A stretch of DNA of 34,737 nucleotides from an uncultured Clostridia bacterium (GCA_944383705.1 CALWQR010000010.1:1-34737); one strand, 5' to 3'; counted from the first letter of the stretch, positions 23,303 through 31,407 are shown. A program made the numbers and translations. Notes: generated from the letters alone by a model not told the origin.

Positions 23303-23331
23303 ATTATACCAGAAAAAACTCGATTTGAAAA
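23303..23331 (-). promoter_or_regulatory. Promoter of the GyrB-like gene
   Basis: On the minus strand TTTTCA (23331-23326), 17 bases, TATAAT (23308-23303). The -35 is weak, the -10 perfect. It lies back to back with the murD promoter in an AT-rich intergenic stretch. Confidence 0.65.
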
Positions 23332-23382
23332 GGGGGAAACGAGATTTTTTTGCCCGGAACCGGTTTTTTTATCGGTTTTCTA

Positions 23383-23411
23383 TTGCAACTTGAGCAAAAA
23401 TAGAATATAAT
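23383..23411 (+). promoter_or_regulatory. murD: Promoter of murD
   Basis: TTGCAA (23383-23388), 17 bases, TATAAT (23406-23411), 40 bases before the start codon. Confidence 0.8.
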
Positions 23412-23450
23412 AAAGGGGAGCAACTTTACGGAAAGGATGCGACTGCCATT

Positions 23451-24857
23451 GTGACCATATCCGAATGGATTGCCCGGCTGCGCGCACGCCCCTGCGCGGT
23501 GGTTGGGCTGGGGGTCTCCAATCTGCCCCTGATTGATTTTCTGCTGGCGCACGGAGTCCGGGTCTGTGCCCGCGACCGCAAGAGCAGGGAAGCGCTGGGA
23601 GAGACGGCCACGCGGCTGGAAGCCGCCGGCGTAGCCCTGCGGCTGGGGGAGGATTACCTTGGGGAGCTGAACGAGCCGGTTATTTTCCGTTCCCCCGGAC
23701 TGCGTCCGGACACGCCCGAGCTGGCCCGTGCCCGGGCCGGCGGGGCCGTGGTGCTCTCGGAAATGGAGCTTTTCCTGGAGCTGACGCCGGCCACTGTCAT
23801 CGGCGTGACCGGCAGCGACGGAAAGACCACTACCTCCACCCTGACCGCACACATTCTGGAGGCCGGATACGCCGCGGCCGGAGGCGGCCGGGTGTGGCTG
23901 GGAGGCAACATCGGGGAACCTCTGCTGCCGCATACGGAAAGCATGCGGCCGGGAGATGTGGCCGTGGTGGAGCTTTCCAGCTTCCAGCTCATGGATCTGC
24001 GGCGGTCTCCCGCGCGGGCCGCCGTAACCAACCTCTCGCCCAACCATCTGGACTGGCACCGGGATATGGAGGAGTACGCGCAGGCCAAGGCCAACATCTT
24101 CCGCCACCCGGGCAACCGGATGCTGGTGACCAATGCCGAAAATCCCGCAGCGCTGGAGCTGGCGGCGGGCTGTGCCGCGCCGGTGACGCTGTTCTCCTCG
24201 CTGCGGCCCGGAGAGGCGCTCCCCCCGCATACCGGGGACAGCGTATTCCTGCGGGACGGCTGGATTGCGGTCTCGCAGGGCGGGGAGGAGCAGCGGGTGC
24301 TGGCGGTCTCCGATATCCTGCTTCCCGGGCGGCACAACCTGGAAAATTACATGACGGCCATCGCCCTGACCCGTGGTCTGGTCTCCCCCGAGGCGGTCCG
24401 GCAGGTGGCCCGCAGCTTCCGCGGGGTGCCGCACCGGCTGGAGCGCGTCCGCACGGTGCGCGGGGTGACCTATTACAACAGCTCCATCGATTCCAGTCCG
24501 TCGCGCACGGCGGCGGCCCTCTCGGCGCTGCCGGGCAGGCCGGTTGTCATCTGCGGGGGCTACGACAAGCACCTCCCGTTCGCACCCCTGGCAAAGGCGC
24601 TTAAGGCGCGCGCCAAGGCCGTGGTGCTCACCGGCGCCACACGGGAACGCATCCGGGAGGCGCTGGAGGCCGAGCCAGGGGAGCTGCCGGTATGGACAGA
24701 GCCCGCGTTTGCGGACGCCGTGGAGCGTGCGCGGAAGCTGGCTCTCCCGGGCGACGCCGTGCTGCTCTCCCCGGCCTGTGCCAGCTTTGACGCCTTCCGC
24801 AATTTTGAGGAGCGCGGCGAGTGCTTCCGCCGCATTGTCCAGTCCTTCCCGGACTGA
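23451..24857 (+). CDS. murD: UDP-N-acetylmuramoyl-L-alanine--D-glutamate ligase
   Basis: A 468-residue cytosolic Mur ligase that adds D-glutamate to UDP-MurNAc-L-Ala. The N-terminal Rossmann domain has VVGLGVSN and FRSPGLRPDTPE. The ATP loop is GVTGSDGKTTT at 118-128, followed by GGNIGEPL, VVELSSFQL and NLSPNHLDWH. The C-terminal domain carries PHRLERVRTVRGVTYYNSS, ICGGYDKHL and SPACASFDAFRNFEERG, the MurD end motif. The start is a GTG at 23451 preceded by GGAAAGGA at about 13 bases; a nearer ATG opens a five-codon frame only. Unusually it stands alone, outside a division and cell wall cluster. Confidence 0.95.
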   Translation: MTISEWIARLRARPCAVVGLGVSNLPLIDFLLAHGVRVCARDRKSREALGETATRLEAAGVALRLGEDYLGELNEPVIFRSPGLRPDTPELARARAGGAVVLSEMELFLELTPATVIGVTGSDGKTTTSTLTAHILEAGYAAAGGGRVWLGGNIGEPLLPHTESMRPGDVAVVELSSFQLMDLRRSPARAAVTNLSPNHLDWHRDMEEYAQAKANIFRHPGNRMLVTNAENPAALELAAGCAAPVTLFSSLRPGEALPPHTGDSVFLRDGWIAVSQGGEEQRVLAVSDILLPGRHNLENYMTAIALTRGLVSPEAVRQVARSFRGVPHRLERVRTVRGVTYYNSSIDSSPSRTAAALSALPGRPVVICGGYDKHLPFAPLAKALKARAKAVVLTGATRERIREALEAEPGELPVWTEPAFADAVERARKLALPGDAVLLSPACASFDAFRNFEERGECFRRIVQSFPD

Positions 24858-24893
24858 ACCGAAATCACCTATGGAAAAGAAAGGAAACAGAAC

Positions 24894-25808
24894 ATGAACA
24901 ATCCGATTTATCAGACCCCCATCCGACACCGCTCCAGCGCGGCGGAGTTCCGCCTGCGTGCCCGCACCGCCCTGGCCGGACGTTGGGAATTGGCCATCGG
25001 CGTATTCGTACTGCTGATTGTGATTTCCTCCGCCCCCTCCCTGGTGGGGAGCATTGTTGCAATGGCTGCCATCATTTCGTCGGGACTGGCGGATATGAAC
25101 CCTGGGCAGCTGGATATCGGTCAGATGGCCGGGCTTTTGTCGGTGGGATGGCTGGCTCTGATGCTGTTCAGCCTGGCGTACGTGATTTTTGTAGCCGGCC
25201 CGCTGCAGGCAGGCTATGCCTCTTTTCAGCTCGGGCTGCTGGATAAAAAGCAGGAGACCGGTGTGAGGGATCTGTTCTTCTGCTTCCGTCCCTCCAACCG
25301 GCGGTACTGGAGGACGGTGGGGGTCATGACGCTGTATTCCTTGGTTCTGTATGCCGCTGCAATGGTGACCGTTCTGATACCCGGACTGCTGGCAGTGGTG
25401 CTGGATGTCGGCGGTATGCTGGACCGCTCCCCGGCGCTGCTGTTTGCGCTGGCTTCTTTCACGGTGGTGTGGTTCCTTGCCGGCATGGCGGTTCTTGCTG
25501 TTCTTTTCTACCAGTACAGCCTTTGCCCCTACATTGTCGTTGAGTACCCGCAGCTGGGTGCGGCGGATGTGCTGCGCAACTCCCGGCTGCTGATGCGGGG
25601 GAACAAATGGCGCCTGTTCTGCACCCAGCTGAGCTTTATCGGCTGGGGGCTGCTGGCCTCCTGCTGCACCTGCGGGCTGGGATACCTGGTGCTGTATCCG
25701 TACTTCAACGAGACGCTTGCCGCCTTTTACGACGAGGTCTCGCAGCGCGCGGCCGCCCGGGAGGTGGAGTTCCCCAGCGTCAACCCCGAGGACTACCTTG
25801 GAAAATGA
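24894..25808 (+). CDS. DUF975 family integral membrane protein
   Basis: A 304-residue protein with several hydrophobic segments (about 34-62, 78-106, 139-163, 175-205, 248-275). The N terminus RSSAAEFRLRARTALAGRW and the C-terminal hallmark NSRLLMRGNKWRLFCTQLSF, then GLGYLVLYPYFNETLAAFYDE, match DUF975, common in Firmicutes and of unknown function. AAAGGAA lies about eight bases before the ATG. It follows murD by 36 bases and precedes the YnbB-like gene by 38, so the three are probably co-transcribed. Confidence 0.85.
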   Translation: MNNPIYQTPIRHRSSAAEFRLRARTALAGRWELAIGVFVLLIVISSAPSLVGSIVAMAAIISSGLADMNPGQLDIGQMAGLLSVGWLALMLFSLAYVIFVAGPLQAGYASFQLGLLDKKQETGVRDLFFCFRPSNRRYWRTVGVMTLYSLVLYAAAMVTVLIPGLLAVVLDVGGMLDRSPALLFALASFTVVWFLAGMAVLAVLFYQYSLCPYIVVEYPQLGAADVLRNSRLLMRGNKWRLFCTQLSFIGWGLLASCCTCGLGYLVLYPYFNETLAAFYDEVSQRAAAREVEFPSVNPEDYLGK

Positions 25809-25846
25809 CCCGCAATTTTTCCCTCTGAAAGAAAGGACATTGTTTG

Positions 25847-27112
25847 ATGCAGTTTTCGGATACGATTCTGGCGCTGTGCGCCCAGGCTGAGGCCGCGCTG
25901 GCGCCCCGCTTTGCCGCCATCGACCGCACCGCCTTTGAGAATACGCAGAAGGTGATGGACGCCTTCCGCCGGCACCGGGTGTCGGACGCGCTGTTTCAGA
26001 GCACCAGCGGCTATGGAAACGGGGACCGCGGACGGGACGTGCTGGACGAGGTCTGGGCCGACGTCATGGGCGCCGAGGCGGCCTTTGTCCGCCACAGCAT
26101 TGTCAGCGGTACGCACGCCCTGACCATCGGCCTGTTCGGCCTGCTGCGCCCGGGGGATATTCTTTACTCGGTGGCCGGCAAGCCGTACGACACACTGGAG
26201 GAGGTCATCGGTCTGGGCGACGGACACGGCAACGGCTCGCTCCGGGATTTCGGCGTGGACTATCTGCAAACCGAGCTCGAGGCCGACGGCGGCTTCCGCA
26301 CCGGGGAGATTCTGCGCTGCCTGCGGGACGAGCCCCGCATCCGCGTGGTGTTCATTCAGCGCTCCAAGGGATACCTCAACCGCAAAACCCTGTGCGTGGA
26401 GCAGATCGGGGAGATCATCCGCGCGGTCAAGGGCATCCGTCCGGACGTCTGGACGGTAGTGGACAACTGCTACGGCGAGTTTGTGGAGACGAGGGAACCG
26501 ACGCAGGTCGGTGCGGACCTGGTCATCGGCTCGCTGATCAAAAACCCGGGCGGAGGCATGGCAGAGAGCGGCGGATACCTGGCCGGGACAAGCCGGGCGG
26601 TTGAGCTGGCGGGATACCGGCTGACCTCGGTCGGCATCGGGACCGAGCAGGGTGCAAGCCTCGGGCAGAACAAGCCGATGTACAAGGGGCTGTTCTATGC
26701 GCCGCACACCGTGGCACAGGCCCTGAAAACCGCACATCTGGCGGCTTATATCTTCGAACAGCTCGGGTTTGAGGTCGAGCCACGCTGGGACGAGCAGCGG
26801 TATGACATCATCCAGTCGGTCATCACGCGCAGCGAGGAGAAGCTGTGCGCCTTCTGCCGCGGCATTCAGCAGGGCTCCCCGGTGGACGCCTTTGTCACGC
26901 CCGAGCCCTGGGCCATGCCGGGCTACAGCGACCGTGTGATTATGGCTGCCGGCGGCTTTACGCAGGGCAGCTCGATCGAGCTCTCGGCCGACGGTCCGCT
27001 GCGCGAGCCCTATACCGCCTATTTTCAGGGCGGACTGACCTATGAGAGCGGCAAAATCGGTATCCTGTGCGCTGCGCAGAATCTGCTGCAGGGGCAGACC
27101 GCGCCGGTCTGA
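25847..27112 (+). CDS. YnbB-like PLP enzyme (methionine gamma-lyase/aluminium-resistance family)
   Basis: A 421-residue fold-I PLP protein. The N terminus FENTQKVMDAFRRHRVSDAL plus QSTSGYGNGDRGRD, the VSGTHALTIGLFGLLRPGD stretch, and the cofactor lysine Lys232 in SLIKNPGGGMAESGGYLAG are typical of the family named for aluminium resistance (YnbB). Members are annotated as methionine gamma-lyase-like, but the reaction has not been settled for most. The ATG at 25847 has AAAGGA nine bases upstream; an in-frame TTG lies one codon earlier. Third gene of the murD unit. Confidence 0.9.
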   Translation: MQFSDTILALCAQAEAALAPRFAAIDRTAFENTQKVMDAFRRHRVSDALFQSTSGYGNGDRGRDVLDEVWADVMGAEAAFVRHSIVSGTHALTIGLFGLLRPGDILYSVAGKPYDTLEEVIGLGDGHGNGSLRDFGVDYLQTELEADGGFRTGEILRCLRDEPRIRVVFIQRSKGYLNRKTLCVEQIGEIIRAVKGIRPDVWTVVDNCYGEFVETREPTQVGADLVIGSLIKNPGGGMAESGGYLAGTSRAVELAGYRLTSVGIGTEQGASLGQNKPMYKGLFYAPHTVAQALKTAHLAAYIFEQLGFEVEPRWDEQRYDIIQSVITRSEEKLCAFCRGIQQGSPVDAFVTPEPWAMPGYSDRVIMAAGGFTQGSSIELSADGPLREPYTAYFQGGLTYESGKIGILCAAQNLLQGQTAPV

Positions 27113-27280
27113 GGTCCGGCCGCGTCCCGGATCTGCCGGTGACCCTGCCTGCCGGCGGAATTTTCATCCGCGCCGCACAAAATTTACAGAATATTGAAGA
27201 TATGAGCCGAAAGATCTGCTATCATATCTTAATGCCTTGCGATACAGAGCAGGGAAGAACAGAAAGGATGAATTTTGCAG

Positions 27281-28396
27281 ATGAAGCATATTGCCCGCCT
27301 TGCGGCCTGCCTGCTGGCGCTTGCCGCCGCGCTGGGCCTGGCCTCCTGCGCCGCCAAGGGTGAGGAGACCCCCAACGGTATGATGATTGCCTCCTGCGCC
27401 GGGGCGGATTACCGGCTGTATGTGCCCAACACCTGGGTGCTCAACACCTCCTACGGAGTATCGGGCGCCTATCGGGACCTGGCCCGGCAATCTACGGTCA
27501 GCGTCAACAGCTACCCCATCACCGAGGAGCTGCGCGCCGAAATGGACGCCGCCCTGGCCGGGGAAGACTCCTCCGGCGACACGAGCCCCCGCATCGGCTG
27601 GTTTGCCGAGCGCTACTGTCAGGAGCCGGTGCGGACGCGGGCGCTGGACAACCGGCTGACCTTTGACGAGGAGGGCTGCATTCCCACAACGCTGGACGGC
27701 GTCAACGCCCGGCAATACTGCTACAGCGGCCTGGTGGACGGGGAGACGCTGTACTTCCTGCAGATTGTTGCCGAGCGTGAGAATGCCGAGGGGAAAAGCA
27801 CGTTTTACGTATTCACCTTTACCGCCAATGCCGAGATGTACGAGATGTACATGCCGGATGTGGAGCTGATGCTGGATCAGTTCATCTTTGCCGAGCCCTA
27901 TGTCCCGTACGACTACGCCAAGCAGCTGGACGACGGCGCAGACGCCCCCACAGGCATGAAGGCGGCCTTCGGCGACGACGTGGCCTACTGCCTGTATGTC
28001 CCCGAGAGTTGGGAAATCCGGATGGACGATCAGATTTACGGTGCGCGCGTGGCGGCCGATGGAACCAGCGTCAGCGTGGTGCCCTACATGCCCACCGACG
28101 TCGAGCAGATCAGCGTGCAGGAATATTTCGACCTCAGCCGGGAATTGATGGAGGACATGGCGGGGGAGGGCGGCTTTGAACTGCTGTCCGACACCGGAAA
28201 GGTGGAGCTTGGCGGCCGGCAGGCTACGGTATACGAATTCCGGCTGCGTCTGGGCGGCACCACATATCGCTACCGGCAGTACATTGCCGCCTACAAAAGC
28301 ATGATTTACTGCCTGACCTATACCGCGCTGGACAGCGCCTATGACGCGCATCTGGCCGAGCTGGACGCCATTGTGGGGGCGTTTGCCTTCCGCTGA
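27281..28396 (+). CDS. Lipoprotein with two tandem PsbP/Mog1-like domains
   Basis: A 371-residue secreted lipoprotein. A 22-residue signal peptide ends in the lipobox LASC with Cys23. The mature part is an internal duplication: residues about 44-203 and 236-370 each start DYRLYVPNTW / AYCLYVPESW, continue with a SVNSYP / SVVPYM strand, and end with xGxTxYxxxQ, TFTAN / TYTAL and a final FxF strand. Such repeats fit the PsbP-like fold of small Firmicutes lipoproteins, a tentative link. Function unknown. A TTG at 27275 has better Shine-Dalgarno spacing (6) than the ATG at 27281 (12); I keep the ATG. The 168 bases before the gene show no clear promoter. Confidence 0.8.
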   Translation: MKHIARLAACLLALAAALGLASCAAKGEETPNGMMIASCAGADYRLYVPNTWVLNTSYGVSGAYRDLARQSTVSVNSYPITEELRAEMDAALAGEDSSGDTSPRIGWFAERYCQEPVRTRALDNRLTFDEEGCIPTTLDGVNARQYCYSGLVDGETLYFLQIVAERENAEGKSTFYVFTFTANAEMYEMYMPDVELMLDQFIFAEPYVPYDYAKQLDDGADAPTGMKAAFGDDVAYCLYVPESWEIRMDDQIYGARVAADGTSVSVVPYMPTDVEQISVQEYFDLSRELMEDMAGEGGFELLSDTGKVELGGRQATVYEFRLRLGGTTYRYRQYIAAYKSMIYCLTYTALDSAYDAHLAELDAIVGAFAFR

Positions 28397-28440
28397 GGCA
28401 AAGCCGCGTCCACGGGCAGATATCCCCGCGAAAAGCGAAG

Positions 28441-28500
28441 AGAAAGGAGCGGCCGGTCCCCCCTGTGCCATACCGTGCGGGGCCGGCCCGCGGTTTGTTT
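28441..28500 (+). promoter_or_regulatory. Shine-Dalgarno and start separated by a hairpin
   Basis: AGAAAGGAG (28441-28449) is followed by GGCCGG-T-CCCC (28451-28461), a 17-base loop, and GGGGCCGGCC (28479-28488): ten base pairs with one bulge. Twelve bases later comes the ATG. Linear spacing is 51 bases; with the stem folded it is 13. A GTG in the loop (28465) is in frame but 15 bases from the Shine-Dalgarno and would add twelve non-conserved residues. Confidence 0.6.
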
Positions 28501-29661
28501 ATGAAGGAAATTTATCTGGATCACAGCGCCACCACCCCCCTGAGCGAGGGGGTGAAGCAGACCATGCGGGAGGTGATGGAGATCTACGGCAACCCCTCCT
28601 CCCTGCACACTCTGGGCAACGCGGCCCACGAGGTGCTGGAGAACGCCAGGCGGCAGGTCTGCCGCACGCTGGGAGTTCGCCGCCCGGCGGCGGGGGAGCT
28701 GATTTTTACCTCCTGCGGGAGCGAATCCGACAACCTGGCGGTGCTGGGCAGCGCATTTGCCAAGCCGCGGCGGCAGGGAATGCGCGTCGTCACAACCGAT
28801 TCCGAGCACCCCGGCGTGGAGCGCGCCATGCAGGCGCTGGAGGCGCGCGGCTTTGAGGTGGTGCGCATCCGCACCCGTGGCGGGGAGCTGGATTGGGAGC
28901 AGTACGCCGGGGCGTTGCGGGGGCGTGTGTTCCTAGTCTCCATGATGATGGTCAACAACGAGACCGGCGCGCAATACGACCTGGCGCGCGCGTTTGCCAT
29001 GGCCAAGGAGCGCGACTCCGACATTGTCACGCATACCGATGCCGTACAGGGCTACCTCAAATGCCGCTTCACACCGGCGGCGCTGGGAGCGGATCTGGTC
29101 ACCCTGAGCGCACACAAGATACACGGTCCCAAGGGGGTAGGGGCGCTGTATGTTTCCCCCGACGCGCTGCGCCGGCGGGATATTGTCCCCTGCCTGCTGG
29201 GCGGAGGGCAGGAGGCCGGCTTCCGTTCGGGGACCGAGAACCTGATCGGCATTGCCGGCTTCGGTCGGGCGGCCGAGGAAGGCTTTGCCGCGCTTGACGA
29301 CAACATCGCGGCCATGCGGGCACTGCGGGAGCGCACCGTTGCCGCGCTGGGCGGCCTGCCGGTAACGCTCAACCTGCCTGCCGGCCGCTGCGCGCCGCAT
29401 ATTCTCAACCTCACGCTCCCCGGTATCCGCAGCGAAACCATGCTGCACGAGCTCTCCCGCAACGGCATCTGCGTCTCCAACGGCTCTGCCTGCTCCTCGC
29501 ACCATCCGCAGCCCAGCGCCGCGCTGATTGCCTTTGGCCTGACCCCCGCGCAGGCCGGCTGCTCGATCCGGGTCAGCTTTTCGGCAGCCAACACTCCGCA
29601 GCAGATTGACGTCTTTGCCGATTGTCTGCGAGGAGCCCTTGGCCGCCTGGTGCGCGCCTGA
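28501..29661 (+). CDS. Cysteine desulfurase (NifS/IscS family)
   Basis: A 386-residue class V PLP enzyme that takes sulfur from cysteine for Fe-S clusters or tRNA thiolation. The N terminus IYLDHSATTPLSEGV, FTSCGSESDN, the HTDAVQGY strand, the PLP lysine Lys206 in SAHKIHGPKG, the SGTEN loop and the persulfide cysteine Cys331 in SNGSACSSHHP are intact. No iscU or thiI gene follows, so its sulfur acceptor is open. The conserved N terminus begins at the ATG at 28501. A 12-bp GC hairpin starts directly after the stop codon. Confidence 0.93.
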   Translation: MKEIYLDHSATTPLSEGVKQTMREVMEIYGNPSSLHTLGNAAHEVLENARRQVCRTLGVRRPAAGELIFTSCGSESDNLAVLGSAFAKPRRQGMRVVTTDSEHPGVERAMQALEARGFEVVRIRTRGGELDWEQYAGALRGRVFLVSMMMVNNETGAQYDLARAFAMAKERDSDIVTHTDAVQGYLKCRFTPAALGADLVTLSAHKIHGPKGVGALYVSPDALRRRDIVPCLLGGGQEAGFRSGTENLIGIAGFGRAAEEGFAALDDNIAAMRALRERTVAALGGLPVTLNLPAGRCAPHILNLTLPGIRSETMLHELSRNGICVSNGSACSSHHPQPSAALIAFGLTPAQAGCSIRVSFSAANTPQQIDVFADCLRGALGRLVRA

Positions 29662-29693
29662 GCCCGGCTCCGGGCTGGTGGCCGGAGCCGGGC
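29662..29693 (+). other. 12-bp perfect hairpin directly after the stop codon
   Basis: GCCCGGCTCCGG (29662-29673) pairs perfectly with CCGGAGCCGGGC (29682-29693) around an eight-base loop, beginning on the first base after the cysteine desulfurase TGA. No T-run follows within 40 bases, so it may protect the mRNA 3' end rather than terminate by itself. Confidence 0.6.
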
Positions 29694-29733
29694 GGGTGAG
29701 AAGAAAAAGCCCTGTGCTCCGGTGTGTCCGGGA

Positions 29734-29761
29734 TCAAAAAAGCACCGCACAGGCGGTGCTT
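29734..29761 (-). terminator. Intrinsic terminator facing asd
   Basis: AAGCACCGC (29740-29748) pairs with GCGGTGCTT (29753-29761) around ACAG. On the minus strand it is followed by a T-run (the A-run at 29736-29741 on plus), so it stops transcripts arriving from asd. Its 21-base core recurs at 30104-30124. Confidence 0.65.
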
Positions 29762-29853
29762 ACAGACTGCAGACCAAAGCAAGGATTTTCGTCAGTTTGC
29801 TGAAAGTTTTGATCAACGTGCTACGCACGTTTTGCCTTCTTCAAAGAGTTTGA

Positions 29854-29969
29854 GGCGGCAAGCCGCCGGAAATTTTTGCTTTGCAAAAAGTTTCCCGGGG
29901 TCAAGGGTAAATAGCCCTTTGGTCGCAAGGCACCGGAGGTGCCGGAAATTTTGCTTCGCAAAAGTTTCC
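29854..29969. repeat. Duplicated two-hairpin module
   Basis: Module 1: GGCGGCAAGCCGCC (29854-29867) then GGAAATTTTTGC-TTT-GCAAAAAGTTTCC (29868-29895). Module 2, 75 bases later: GGCACCGGAGGTGCC (29929-29943) then GGAAATTTTGC-TTC-GCAAAAGTTTCC (29944-29969). The second hairpin is almost identical in both; the first keeps its fold while its bases differ, as if pairing rather than sequence is maintained. Confidence 0.6.
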
Positions 29970-30014
29970 GCCCGCAGAGGGCGAAATTCCGATATGGCGC
30001 TTTCTTTTTGCCAA

Positions 30015-30050
30015 GCTTTTTCTTTGCGCCTGCATGCTCAAAGAAAAAGC
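30015..30050. other. 12-bp perfect stem-loop
   Basis: GCTTTTTCTTTG (30015-30026) and CAAAGAAAAAGC (30039-30050) are perfectly complementary around a 12-base loop. It belongs to the hairpin block between cysteine desulfurase and asd. Confidence 0.6.
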
Positions 30051-30141
30051 AGACGAACGCTTTTGTGCAATTGTTATTTGATACGCCTTTTGTCTACAAC
30101 CCGAAAGCACCGCACAGGCGGTGCATAACGGTCATGGCGCC

Positions 30142-30173
30142 GCGGGCGTCCCGGTGTATCCGGGGCCGCCCGC
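30142..30173 (-). other. 12-bp GC hairpin just downstream of asd
   Basis: GCGGGCG-CCCGG (30142-30154) pairs with CCGGG-CGCCCGC (30160-30173) with small bulges and a five-base loop, beginning 11 bases after the asd stop on the minus strand. Like the hairpin after cysteine desulfurase, it has no T-run. Confidence 0.5.
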
Positions 30174-30184
30174 CGGGCCCATGC

Positions 30185-31267
30185 TCAGTCAAAATAATGC
30201 TGGCGGTACAGCAGCTCGGCAATCAGCACTGCGCCGCCCGCGGCGCCCCGCAGGGTGTTGTGCGAGAGACCGACAAATTTGTAGTCGAACAGCGTATCCT
30301 CGCGCAGCCGGCCGACAGAGACGCCCATGCCCCCCTCCAGGTCGCGGTCCAGGCGGGTCTGGGGACGGTCGTCCTCTTCAAAATAGGTGATGAACTGCTT
30401 CGGCGCATGGGGCAGGCCCAGGCTCTGGGGAAGCCCCGAGAATTCCCGCCAGTCCTGCAGAATCTGTTCGCGGCTCGGCTTTTTCCGGAACCGGACAAAC
30501 ACGGCCGCGGTGTGACCGTCGGTCACCGGAACCCGGATGCACTGGGTTGTGATGAGCGGGGACTCGGCCTTGACAATGCGGCCGTCCTTCACCTCGCCCC
30601 AGATGCGCAGCGGCTCCTGCTCGCTCTTCTCCTCCTCGCCACCAATGTAGGGAATTACGTTATCCAGCATCTCCGGCCATTCGCGAAAGGTTTTGCCCGC
30701 GCCCGAGATGGCCTGATAGGTGGTGGCAACCACCTGCTCGATGCCGTATTTGCGCAGCGGAGTCAGCGGCGGAACATAGGACTGAATCGAGCAGTTGGGC
30801 TTGACCGCAATGAACCCGCGGCGGGTACCCAGCCGCCGGCGCTGTGCGGCGATGATCTCCAGGTGCCCGGGGTTGATCTCGGGGATGACCATCGGCACGT
30901 CCGGCGTCCAGCGGTGGGCCGAGTTGTTGGAGACCACCGGAATTTCGGCCTTTGCGTAGCGCTCCTCCAGTTCCCGGATCTCCTCCTTCTTCATATTGAC
31001 CGCGCAGAAGACCATGGAGCAGCGCTCGCGTACCGCGTCGATATCTGCGGCGTCCAGCACCTCCATGCGGCGGAAGGCATCCGGAATCGGGGTCTGCAGC
31101 TTCCAGCGGCTGCCCACTGCCTCCTCATAGGGGACGCCGGCCGAGCGCGCCGAGGCCGCCAGAGCCGTTACCTCAAAATAGGGGTGGCCGTCCAGCAGCG
31201 TCAGAAAGCGCTGCCCCACCATTCCGGTCGCGCCGATGACGCCGACCTTCAGTTTCCTGTTTTCCAT
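30185..31267 (-). CDS. asd: Aspartate-semialdehyde dehydrogenase
   Basis: A 360-residue NADP-dependent enzyme reducing aspartyl-4-phosphate to the semialdehyde used by dapA and by threonine/methionine synthesis. The Rossmann loop is GVIGATGMVGQRF at 9-21, the catalytic cysteine is Cys159 in VKPNCSIQ, SGAGKTFREW follows, and the C-terminal RVPVTDGHTAAVFV carries the active-site histidine. The length and VKPNCS motif suggest the class found in archaea and some bacteria (TIGR00978 type) rather than the E. coli or B. subtilis form. AAAGG lies 12 bases before the ATG and AGG eight. It has its own promoter and no L-box is visible upstream. Confidence 0.94.
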   Translation of the reverse strand: MENRKLKVGVIGATGMVGQRFLTLLDGHPYFEVTALAASARSAGVPYEEAVGSRWKLQTPIPDAFRRMEVLDAADIDAVRERCSMVFCAVNMKKEEIRELEERYAKAEIPVVSNNSAHRWTPDVPMVIPEINPGHLEIIAAQRRRLGTRRGFIAVKPNCSIQSYVPPLTPLRKYGIEQVVATTYQAISGAGKTFREWPEMLDNVIPYIGGEEEKSEQEPLRIWGEVKDGRIVKAESPLITTQCIRVPVTDGHTAAVFVRFRKKPSREQILQDWREFSGLPQSLGLPHAPKQFITYFEEDDRPQTRLDRDLEGGMGVSVGRLREDTLFDYKFVGLSHNTLRGAAGGAVLIAELLYRQHYFD

Positions 31268-31317
31268 CTGTCATACCTGCCTTTCCCGTGCGAAGCGGAT
31301 TGAATTTCTTACGCTCT

Positions 31318-31346
31318 ATTATATCGCACCCGGGCGCAAAATGCAA
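31318..31346 (-). promoter_or_regulatory. asd: Promoter of asd
   Basis: On the minus strand TTGCAT (31346-31341), 17 bases, TATAAT (31323-31318), 50 bases before the asd start. Confidence 0.8.
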
Positions 31347-31407
31347 GAGTTTCTTCCTGCAATTTCAAAAAATTGACGGGTTGTTTGTCACACCCCCGGC
31401 GAAAATG

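Larger units (their letters stand above)
29739..30124. repeat. Hairpin-dense intergenic block flanked by a 21-base direct repeat
   Basis: The identical 21-mer AAAGCACCGC-ACAGGCGGTGC stands at 29739-29759 and 30104-30124. Between them are successive inverted repeats: 29815-29831 (AACGTGC/GCACGTT), 29854-29867, 29868-29895, 29903-29919, 29929-29943, 29944-29969, 29969-29983 and 30015-30050. No credible coding frame is present: frames across it change register at each hairpin and lack start signals. The block lies between two converging genes and its AT-rich parts differ from the surrounding coding DNA. It could be a non-autonomous mobile repeat or an intergenic spacer family. Confidence 0.6.

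Noticed and set aside
28465..28500. GTG at 28465 as the cysteine desulfurase start
   Set aside because: It would add twelve residues before the conserved IYLDHSATTP start and lies in the hairpin loop, 15 bases from the Shine-Dalgarno.
29740..30124. Short coding frames in the hairpin block
   Set aside because: They have no ribosome binding site, cross several perfect inverted repeats and change frame between modules.
29739..30124. Insertion sequence
   Set aside because: No transposase and no target-site duplication is visible; at most a non-autonomous element.
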